Assembly: GCA_023423215.1 (NCBI GenBank)
Contig: JAFAFZ010000352.1
Span: 1 to 11,164 of the forward strand
DNA from: Actinomycetes bacterium
Lineage (GTDB): Bacteria > Actinomycetota > Acidimicrobiia > Acidimicrobiales > Microtrichaceae
Reading direction: 5' to 3'
Length of the DNA stretch: 11,164 nt
The notes under the pieces were generated by a model. That model made no database searches, was not told the origin of the DNA, and saw only the letters and a list, made by a program, of their open reading frames with translations. A program made the position numbers and the translations under genes. Below, in pieces: positions 6,444-11,164 of the stretch (the first letter of the stretch is position 1; each line of letters begins with the position of its first letter).

Positions 6444-7619
6444 ATGAGCACCTCGTCCCGACCGGTGACCACGACCGTCGATCCCGCCGCGCTGGACGCG
6501 CTGCGCGAGCGCATCGTCGGCGAGCACGAGGCGGGCCGCATGCCGGCCGCGCAGTTCGCGCTGGCCCGCGACGGCGAGGTCCTGGTGAGCGAGAGCTTCG
6601 GGTCGGCGAGCGACACGACGCGCTTCAGCGTCTTCTCGTGCACCAAGGCGCTCATCGCCGGCGTCGTGTGGCAGCTGATCGGTGAGGGTGCGCTGCGACC
6701 CGACACCCGGGCCATCGACGTGCTGCCGCGCTTCGGCCAGGACGGACGGACCCCCGAGTGGATGGCGCAGGTGACGCTCGAGCACCTGCTGACCCACACC
6801 TCGGGGTTCCCGGGCGCTCCGCTCGGACCGAACCGGTGGGCCGACCGCGAGCAGCGGCTCGGGGCCCTGCGCCGCTGGCACGCGCAGTGGGAGCCGGGCA
6901 CGCACTTCCAGTACCACCCGACGTCCGCGCACTGGGTCGTCGCCGAGATGGTCGCCACGATCGAGGGACGGGACCACCGCGACGTGGTGCGCACCCGCCT
7001 GCTGGAACCGCTGGGCCTGGACGGCGCGGGCGGCATGGCGTTCGGCCCGGCGCTCGACGACCAGGACGACGTCGCCGAGCTCGTCGCCGTGGGCGAGCCG
7101 CCGACGCCGGACGAGATCGCCGCCGTGTTCGGCGTGGCCGAGATCGACCTGGGCGAGGTGACGCCCGAGTCGCTGCTCGTGTTCAACGAACCCGCGACCC
7201 GCACGGTCGGCGTGCCCGGCGGCGGGGCGATCTCGACCGCCGCGGCGCTCACCCGGCTGTACCAGGCCTTCCTGCACGACCCGGCGGGGCTGTGGGACCC
7301 CGAGGTCCTGGCCGACGGCGTCGGGCACATCCGCTGCACGCTGCCGAACCCGGACCTGGGCTTCCCGTCGAACCGAACGCTCGGGCTGATCGTCGCCGGT
7401 GACGACGGCCTGGCGCGCTTCCGGGGCATGGGTGCGACCACGTCGCCACGGGCGTTCGGCCACAACGGTGCGGCCGGCCAGATCGCCTGGGCCGACCCGG
7501 CGACCGGCGTGTCGTTCGCGCTCGTGACCTCCGGGATCGACCGGAACTTCCTGCGCGAGGCCCGGCGCATCGTGTCGCTCGCCTCGAAGGGCGGCCTGCT
7601 CGTGCCGTACCAGCCGTGA
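6444..7619 (+). CDS. Serine hydrolase of the beta-lactamase fold (class C / esterase EstB type)
   Basis: A 391-residue predicted esterase, amidase or peptidase-like enzyme. Seen: the nucleophile motif S-C-T-K (Ser65 to Lys68) in FSVFSCTKAL; LLTHTSG (115-121), a strong marker of this family; Tyr157 in FQYHPTSAHW, in the place of the YxN/YxS motif; and FGHNG (338-342), in the place of the KTG box. No signal peptide is visible, so the enzyme is probably cytoplasmic. That and the HNG box argue against a true beta-lactamase; relatives include EstB-like esterases and D-aminopeptidase-like proteins. The ATG at 6444 is preferred over a TTG three codons earlier because of the TAGGTT box 7 bases upstream. 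Its stop overlaps the start of the acetyltransferase gene. The substrate is unknown. Confidence 0.92.
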   Translation: MSTSSRPVTTTVDPAALDALRERIVGEHEAGRMPAAQFALARDGEVLVSESFGSASDTTRFSVFSCTKALIAGVVWQLIGEGALRPDTRAIDVLPRFGQDGRTPEWMAQVTLEHLLTHTSGFPGAPLGPNRWADREQRLGALRRWHAQWEPGTHFQYHPTSAHWVVAEMVATIEGRDHRDVVRTRLLEPLGLDGAGGMAFGPALDDQDDVAELVAVGEPPTPDEIAAVFGVAEIDLGEVTPESLLVFNEPATRTVGVPGGGAISTAAALTRLYQAFLHDPAGLWDPEVLADGVGHIRCTLPNPDLGFPSNRTLGLIVAGDDGLARFRGMGATTSPRAFGHNGAAGQIAWADPATGVSFALVTSGIDRNFLREARRIVSLASKGGLLVPYQP

Positions 7620-8221
7620 CGCGACCCGAGTACGGGGTCCGCGTCGCACGTCCCGAGGAGTGGCGTCCGCTCGGCGCGCTGCTCGCCGATGCGTTCGACG
7701 ACGACCCGGTGTGGGAGTGGATCTGCCCCGATCCCGTGCGACGGCGCCGGCACCTCGGCCGTCTCTTCGCACAGGTCATCCGCCCACGCGTGCAGCGCGG
7801 CACCGTCTGGACGACCGACTCGCACGAGGGCGGCGCCGTCTGGGCGGGTCCCGGCGAGTGGAAGACGGGCGGTGCGGACGTCGCACGGTGCCTGGTCCCG
7901 GCGCTGCGGGCGGTCGGCCTGCGCCACGCGCGTGAGCGGCTGGGGGCGTTGCCGGCCATGGAGCGTGGCCACCCGCGCGAGCCGCACTGGTACCTCGAGA
8001 TCCTGGCAGCGCGGGTCGACCTGCGCGGCAGGGGCGTCGGCTCGGCGCTGATGGCACCGATGATCGAGCGCTGCGACGCCGAGGGGCAGCCGGCGTACCT
8101 CGAGAGCTCGAAGTACGAGAACCTCGCCTTCTACCACCGCTACGGGTTCGAGGTCACCGAAGAGGTGGTGATCGCCCGGGGCTGCCCGCCGCTGTGGCGC
8201 ATGTGGCGCGACCCCGCCTGA
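7616..8221 (+). CDS. GNAT-family N-acetyltransferase
   Basis: A 201-residue acetyl-CoA-dependent acyltransferase with an unknown acceptor. The acetyl-CoA pyrophosphate loop is clear: RVDLRGRGVGSALM (133-146), matching R/Q-x-x-G-x-G/A. The preceding strand HWYLEILA (124-131) and the C-terminal YLESSKYENLAFYHRYGFEV (161-180) are the standard second half of the fold, with Tyr173 where the general-acid Tyr is often found. The N-terminal half (VRVARPEEW...LADAFDDDPVWEWICPDP) resembles GNATs that act on small molecules or amines rather than RimI-type protein acetylases. The start is GTG at 7616, which overlaps the hydrolase stop as GTGA. No ribosome site is evident, so translation is probably coupled to the hydrolase gene. 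The lipoprotein gene converges from the other side, 19 bases away. Confidence 0.92.
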   Translation: MTRPEYGVRVARPEEWRPLGALLADAFDDDPVWEWICPDPVRRRRHLGRLFAQVIRPRVQRGTVWTTDSHEGGAVWAGPGEWKTGGADVARCLVPALRAVGLRHARERLGALPAMERGHPREPHWYLEILAARVDLRGRGVGSALMAPMIERCDAEGQPAYLESSKYENLAFYHRYGFEVTEEVVIARGCPPLWRMWRDPA

Positions 8222-8240
8222 GCCCGCCCGTCAGGGATGG

Positions 8241-9062
8241 TCAGGCGATGGCGCAGGGGCCCTCGGGGGTGGTCGCCGCGACGACCGTGGTGCCGTTCAG
8301 CACCTGCACCGTGACGGCCGGGTTCTTCGCACGCAGCCGCTCCGACACCGCGGTGCACGCGATCAGGGCCTGGTCGGGCGGGATCGTGACGTCCGTGCCG
8401 GTGGTGAGCTGCACGTCGACACCCATCGAGATCATCGTGCCGGTCAGCAGCTCGGGCCACGCCAGGCCGATCGCGGAGGCCTTCACCGCGTCGACGTCGT
8501 CGAGGGTGATCTCGGTCGGATCGGCCGGCTCGGTGGTCGTGCTGGGGTCCTCCGAGGGGACCGTCGGCGGAGTGGGCACGATCGGCTCGTCGTCGATCGC
8601 ACCCTCGTCCAGATCGAGACCGCAGGCCTCCTCGGTGTAGGCCGTGATCGCCTCGGACGCGGCGAGGATCTCGGGATCGAAGGCGATGCCCATCATCTCC
8701 TCGATGGACCCGGGATCGTTCGGATCGAGCGAGCTCATCTGCTCGATCACCCGGCCGAGCACCTCGAAGTCGTCCTCGAGCTCCGCCGGCGCGACGTCCG
8801 CGAGCGACTCGAGCATCGCGAGCGCGGCGGTGGGGTCGTCCTCGTCGAGCGGCGGCGACTCGGCGATCTGCTGTGCGACGGCGCAGTACTCCTCGTCGGC
8901 CACCGGGTCGGCAGAGGGTTCGTCCTCGGTCGTGGCCGGACGCTCCTCGCTGCGCAGGGTCGCGGTGGCCGGCTCGCTGTCGGTGCAGCCGCCGGCCGAC
9001 AGGCCGAGGACCAGCAGCAGGACGAGCCACGGCACGGGGGTCGGGAGCAGCTTCAGGCGCAT
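8241..9062 (-). CDS. Secreted lipoprotein of unknown function
   Basis: A 273-residue protein with a lipoprotein signal: MRLKLL, a hydrophobic core (PWLVLLLVLGLSAGG, 11-25) and the lipid-attachment Cys26 in a loose lipobox AGGC. Mature part: a disordered acidic stretch (about 27-58); a helical acidic domain holding Cys60 and Cys147; a Pro/Thr/Ser/Glu linker (about 163-184); and a C-terminal domain (about 185-273) with DVDAVKASAIGLAW, TDVTIPPDQALIACTAV and a final CAIA. Each domain carries two non-lipid cysteines (60/147 and 236/270), which suggests one disulfide per domain outside the membrane. I do not recognise the family. The ATG at 9062 is chosen because the signal peptide starts there; a start 28 codons upstream would bury it. 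It is divergent from the HNH gene (157-base gap). Confidence 0.85.
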   Translation of the reverse strand: MRLKLLPTPVPWLVLLLVLGLSAGGCTDSEPATATLRSEERPATTEDEPSADPVADEEYCAVAQQIAESPPLDEDDPTAALAMLESLADVAPAELEDDFEVLGRVIEQMSSLDPNDPGSIEEMMGIAFDPEILAASEAITAYTEEACGLDLDEGAIDDEPIVPTPPTVPSEDPSTTTEPADPTEITLDDVDAVKASAIGLAWPELLTGTMISMGVDVQLTTGTDVTIPPDQALIACTAVSERLRAKNPAVTVQVLNGTTVVAATTPEGPCAIA

Positions 9063-9164
9063 CGGACCAGTGTGCCGTGGCCCGACGGACGAGGGATGCA
9101 CCTCTCGGGGCTCGCCGTGCGGCCGTGCACCCGGCGACGCACGCACGGAAGGTCACGAAACTCC

Positions 9165-9193
9165 CTGACAGCGCAGGCGTCGTGGGGCACCAT
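9165..9193 (+). promoter_or_regulatory. Candidate promoter for the HNH gene (CTGACA-17-CACCAT)
   Basis: CTGACA (9165-9170, 5 of 6 to TTGACA) is followed after exactly 17 bases by CACCAT (9188-9193, 3 of 6 to TATAAT). The predicted start near 9200 leaves a short leader that includes the GAGGTG ribosome site. The -35 box is good and the -10 box weak. Confidence 0.35.
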
Positions 9194-9219
9194 GTTCGGC
9201 AATCCGAAAGAGGTGCTGG

Positions 9220-9732
9220 ATGACCGTCCTCCTCCTCAACGCCAGCTTCGAGCCACTCAGGGTCATCTCGTTGCGTCGCGCGCTCGGGCTGGTGCTGTCG
9301 GGCAAGGCGGACCTGGTGGCTCCCGACGGGGAGCAGGTGGTGCGGACCGCCGGCGGCGACACCTACGAGATGCCGGCCGTGGTCCGACTGCGGACCTTCG
9401 TCCGGGTGCCGTTCCAGGCGACCGCCCCGCTGTCGCGTCGGGCGCTGCAGGCCCGCGACGGCCACCGCTGCCAGGTGGTCGGCTGCAACCGCAGCGGACA
9501 GACGGTCGACCACGTCGTGCCGCGCTCGCGTGGCGGTCAGCACGAGTGGAGCAACGTCACGCTGATGTGCGTGCGGCACAACTCCCAGAAGAGCGACCGA
9601 CTGCTCGAGGAGCTGGGGTGGAAGCTGGCCCAGCAGCCGTACGCGCCGCGGGGCACGCTCGTGCTGCTGGCGCGCGCCGGCATCAAGGCGCCGCCCCCTG
9701 CGTGGGAGCCGTACCTGTCCCGAGCTGCCTGA
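9220..9732 (+). CDS. HNH endonuclease-family protein
   Basis: A 170-residue protein with a beta-beta-alpha-metal HNH nuclease core. Seen: the zinc-knuckle-like cysteines Cys84 and Cys89 in HRCQVVGC; the catalytic Asp97-His98 in TVDHVVPRSRGG; Asn112 in WSNVTLMC; Cys117; and His120-Asn121 followed by Lys124. The core is therefore complete. The N-terminal half (MTVLLLNASFEPLRVISLRRALGLVLSGKA...) is the conserved extension of the stand-alone HNH proteins found as single copies in many actinobacterial chromosomes. Their role is not established; DNA repair or recombination has been suggested more often than restriction. There is no methylase, toxin, intron or phage gene beside it, so a defence role is not supported. 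The ATG at 9220 has GAGGTG a few bases upstream. The family call is very secure; the function is unknown. Confidence 0.94.
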   Translation: MTVLLLNASFEPLRVISLRRALGLVLSGKADLVAPDGEQVVRTAGGDTYEMPAVVRLRTFVRVPFQATAPLSRRALQARDGHRCQVVGCNRSGQTVDHVVPRSRGGQHEWSNVTLMCVRHNSQKSDRLLEELGWKLAQQPYAPRGTLVLLARAGIKAPPPAWEPYLSRAA

Positions 9733-9749
9733 GCAGACGGCTTGGGCCA

Positions 9750-9785
9750 AGCGGCGAGAGCGGCCTCAGCGGTCTGAGCGCAGCG
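9750..9785 (+). repeat. Phased AGCG motif, 9-base period
   Basis: AGCG recurs at 9750, 9759, 9768 and 9777 with exact 9-base spacing. The units AGCGGCGAG, AGCGGCCTC, AGCGGTCTG and AGCGCAGCG decay rightward. It lies in the non-coding gap between the HNH stop and the Rieske promoter. It may be a degenerate tandem repeat or chance. Confidence 0.35.
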
Positions 9786-9848
9786 TTTCGACCCGCCGGC
9801 TCGACGGGAACCGGTCGGTGCCGTCAGCGTCGCCGCGGCGCGTTCCGG

Positions 9849-9877
9849 GTGACAGGCGCCGTCCGGACGCGTAGACT
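9849..9877 (+). promoter_or_regulatory. Promoter of the Rieske oxygenase gene
   Basis: A -35 box GTGACA (9849-9854, 5 of 6 to TTGACA) and a -10 box TAGACT (9872-9877, 4 of 6 to TATAAT, fitting TANNNT) are separated by exactly 17 bases. The predicted transcription start is near 9884, inside the operator palindrome. The leader is about 46 bases and contains the AAGGAG ribosome site. An alternative -10 box, TAGTTT at 9889-9894, has no matching -35 box. This is the best-formed promoter in the window. Confidence 0.65.
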
Positions 9878-9892
9878 AGAACGTGTTCTAGT
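9875..9892. promoter_or_regulatory. KstR-type TetR operator palindrome
   Basis: ACTAGAAC-GT-GTTCTAGT is an 18-bp inverted repeat with two perfect 8-base arms around a 2-base centre. Its inner 14 bases (9877-9890, TAGAACGTGTTCTA) match every fixed position of the published KstR consensus TNNAACNNGTTNNA. KstR is the TetR-family repressor of cholesterol-catabolism genes in mycobacteria and rhodococci. The site overlaps the end of the -10 box and the predicted start, so binding there would block transcription. I see no second copy in the window. The match is direct; the identity of the regulator is inferred, since other TetR proteins may read similar sites. Confidence 0.8.
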
Positions 9893-9916
9893 TTTGGTGG
9901 ACCGCCACCACCCGAG

Positions 9917-9922
9917 AAGGAG
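9917..9922 (+). promoter_or_regulatory. Ribosome binding site of the Rieske gene (AAGGAG)
   Basis: A strong Shine-Dalgarno AAGGAG lies 7 bases before the ATG at 9930. It fixes the start of the oxygenase gene, because the same frame is open for hundreds of bases upstream. Confidence 0.85.
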
Positions 9923-9929
9923 CTCGACC

Positions 9930-10982
9930 ATGTCGAAGCGATCCCCGTTCCCGATCCCGTACGGCTGGTTCCAGATCGGCTGGCCCAGCGACGTCGCCGT
10001 CGGTCAGGTCGTGCCGCTGGAGTACTTCGGCAAGCACCTGGCGCTGTGGCGTGACGACAACGGCGCGCCGCACCTGAACGACGCCTTCTGCCCGCACCTG
10101 GGTGCGCACTTCGGCTACGGCGGCTCGGTCGACGGCGAGGAGTTGATCTGCCCGTTCCACGGCTGGCGCTTCGACGCCTCGGGTGCGAACACGCTGATCC
10201 CCTACTCGGAGCGCACGAACAAGAAGGCGTGCGTCACGGCGTACCCGACGATCGAGCGCAACGGCCTGCTCATGGCCTGGTACCACCCCGAGGGCGTGGC
10301 GCCGATGTGGGAGATCCCCGAGGTGCCCGAGTTCAACGACCCGACGAACTTCACCGAGATGGTGACGCGGGACTACATCGTGCACGCGCCGTGGCAGGAG
10401 CTGGCGGAGAACGGCGTCGACTCCGCGCACTTCCGCTACGTGCACCACACCGAAGAGGTGCCGGTGCTGCAGAGCTACGAGATCGACGGCCCGTTCACGA
10501 AGATGCGCTCGGCGCAGAAGTTCCCGACGCCGCGTGGCGTGGTCGACGGTCGCATCGACGCGGACTCCTACGGTCCGGGCCTGAGCGCGGTGCACTTCTC
10601 GGGGATCATCGACACGGTGCTGATGGGCTGCAACACGCCGATCGACGACTCGACCTGCCACATGCGGTTCAACTTCACCGTGCGGAAGCTCGGCGACGAC
10701 GAGGCGCTGAACTCGAGCGTCGGCGCGGCGTTCGTCGACGAGGTCCACAAGCAGGTGCTCGAGGACAAGCCGATCTGGGAGAACAAGGCCCACCTGGTGC
10801 GCCCGGCGCTGGCCGGCTCGGACGGTCCGTTCATGAAGTTCCGCAAGTGGGCGAACCAGTTCTACGCCGAAGGCGTGGACGACTCGGCGCTCGAGTACTA
10901 CCCGACCGGGGCGTACCCGATCGAGACCGTCATCGAGACGGCGTCGCGCAAGCACGGATCGGACCCCTTCGCGAACGCCTGA
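9930..10982 (+). CDS. Rieske non-heme iron oxygenase, KshA-like (steroid 9-alpha-hydroxylase oxygenase family)
   Basis: A 350-residue terminal oxygenase component. Its Rieske 2Fe-2S site is complete: Cys54-x-His56 in FCPHLGAHFG and Cys74-x2-His77 in ICPFHGWRF, with 17 residues between. The mononuclear iron site shows Asp164-x2-His167-x4-His172 in NGVDSAHFRYVHH. Asp279 in LEDKPIWENK aligns with the third iron ligand of KshA (LQDVEIWKHK there). From memory, PIWENKAHLVRPAL...FRKWANQFYAEG also parallels the KshA C-terminus. Such enzymes hydroxylate or desaturate sterols or other alicyclic compounds and need a separate reductase, which is not adjacent. The ATG at 9930 is fixed by AAGGAG and lies downstream of the promoter and KstR-type operator. 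The substrate is inferred, not shown; many actinobacterial paralogues are uncharacterised. Confidence 0.92.
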   Translation: MSKRSPFPIPYGWFQIGWPSDVAVGQVVPLEYFGKHLALWRDDNGAPHLNDAFCPHLGAHFGYGGSVDGEELICPFHGWRFDASGANTLIPYSERTNKKACVTAYPTIERNGLLMAWYHPEGVAPMWEIPEVPEFNDPTNFTEMVTRDYIVHAPWQELAENGVDSAHFRYVHHTEEVPVLQSYEIDGPFTKMRSAQKFPTPRGVVDGRIDADSYGPGLSAVHFSGIIDTVLMGCNTPIDDSTCHMRFNFTVRKLGDDEALNSSVGAAFVDEVHKQVLEDKPIWENKAHLVRPALAGSDGPFMKFRKWANQFYAEGVDDSALEYYPTGAYPIETVIETASRKHGSDPFANA

Positions 10983-11016
10983 GCGGTTGGGGCCGGCGGG
11001 GTCGGCCTGGCCCGGC

Positions 11017-11034
11017 GTGGCGGGCGTGGCGGGC
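11017..11034 (+). repeat. Tandem 9-mer GTGGCGGGC, two copies
   Basis: GTGGCGGGC is repeated head to tail at 11017-11025 and 11026-11034, shortly after the Rieske stop and running into the next stem-loop. No coding frame is supported here. Confidence 0.5.
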
Positions 11035-11057
11035 GGCATCGACCGCCGGGCCGCCCG
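11030..11057 (+). terminator. GC stem-loop after the Rieske gene
   Basis: CGGGCGGC (11030-11037) pairs perfectly with GCCGCCCG (11050-11057) around a 12-base loop, about 50 bases after the oxygenase stop. It has no T-tract. It could be a terminator or 3' mRNA-stabilising structure of the kind seen in high-GC actinobacteria, or a consequence of base composition. Confidence 0.35.
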
Positions 11058-11083
11058 GTCCACCGACCCCCCGATCCACCGAG

Positions 11084-11121
11084 CCACCGACCTGCGCTCG
11101 ACCCACCGATCTGCGCTCGAC
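11084..11121 (+). repeat. Tandem 19-mer, two copies, with extra CCACCGA units
   Basis: CCACCGACCTGCGCTCGAC (11084-11102) is followed immediately by a second copy at 11103-11121 with one change (C to T at position 8). The first seven bases, CCACCGA, occur twice more at 11060-11066 and 11076-11082. The run is non-coding as far as can be seen, and the function is unknown. Confidence 0.75.
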
Positions 11122-11141
11122 GAGCGACAGCACGAGCCTCG

Positions 11142-11164
11142 GCCCCGACCGACCAGGTCGGGGC
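11142..11164. terminator. Perfect 9-bp stem-loop at the window edge
   Basis: GCCCCGACC-GACCA-GGTCGGGGC folds into a perfect 9-bp stem with a 5-base loop and ends exactly at the last base of the window, so any T-tract or extra pairing is cut off. It is the strongest hairpin I found. It may terminate the Rieske transcript about 160 bases after its stop, or serve a convergent gene beyond the window. Confidence 0.5.

Noticed and set aside
6444..7619. True beta-lactamase resistance gene
   Set aside because: There is no export signal, the KTG box is replaced by HNG, and the YxN motif is altered. An esterase or amidase of the same fold is more likely.
6276..8137. Long minus-strand open frames opposite the serine hydrolase and acetyltransferase
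   Set aside because: There are no motifs and the composition is shadow-like, while the plus strand has clear catalytic motifs and a coupled overlap.
9220..9732. HNH protein as part of a restriction, homing or phage module
   Set aside because: There is no methylase, intron, terminase, integrase or toxin/antitoxin partner nearby. The stand-alone form with the conserved N-terminal extension is widespread in actinobacterial chromosomes.
9740..9752. Inverted repeat GCTTGG-G-CCAAGC after the HNH gene, as an operator or terminator
   Set aside because: The 1-base centre cannot form an RNA loop, there is no T-tract, and no known operator matches. Its position gives no support.
9072..9929. N-terminal extension of the Rieske frame by 286 codons
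   Set aside because: The extension overlaps the HNH gene in another frame and contains the promoter and operator. It has no domain, and AAGGAG marks the start at 9930.

Overview
The window is very GC-rich, with G/C-biased third codon positions and several GTG or ATG starts. It has actinobacterial traits: a KstR-type operator, a single-cluster ferredoxin with a C-terminal CP motif, an actinobacterial-style HNH protein, and start codons placed directly behind TANNNT -10 boxes. This points to an actinomycete. A deep lineage such as Acidimicrobiia would fit, but that is inference; there is no rRNA or tRNA in the window to settle it.

Layout, left to right. (1) 1-2455, plus strand: the C-terminal part of an M1 aminopeptidase N, cut off by the window start, followed 10 bases later by a glyoxalase/VOC protein. 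(2) 2508-6307, minus strand, read right to left: a small ferredoxin, a ferredoxin/rubredoxin-type FAD reductase and a YhhN-family membrane protein form a tight operon. An M20D amidohydrolase with its own leader and a 72-residue PLDc_N-like membrane protein follow. (3) 6444-8221, plus strand: a beta-lactamase-fold serine hydrolase and a GNAT acetyltransferase, joined by a 4-base GTGA overlap. (4) 8241-9062, minus strand: a secreted lipoprotein of unknown function. (5) 9220-9732, plus strand: an HNH endonuclease-family protein. (6) 9930-10982, plus strand: a KshA-like Rieske oxygenase behind a clear promoter and operator. (7) 10983-11164: non-coding, with short tandem repeats and two stem-loops.

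The strongest non-coding signal is at 9849-9892. A -35/-10 pair with 17-base spacing (GTGACA, TAGACT) runs into a perfect-arm 18-bp inverted repeat that matches the published KstR consensus TNNAACNNGTTNNA. The gene behind it belongs to the same broad family as the KstR-controlled steroid 9-alpha-hydroxylase oxygenase KshA. The site and the gene family therefore independently suggest a sterol or steroid-like substrate under TetR-family control.

The ferredoxin and reductase could supply electrons to a P450 or oxygenase encoded elsewhere; no P450 lies in this window. The rest looks like ordinary chromosomal housekeeping and accessory content. I see no phage, IS element, CRISPR array or defence system, and no clear case for a wholly new system.
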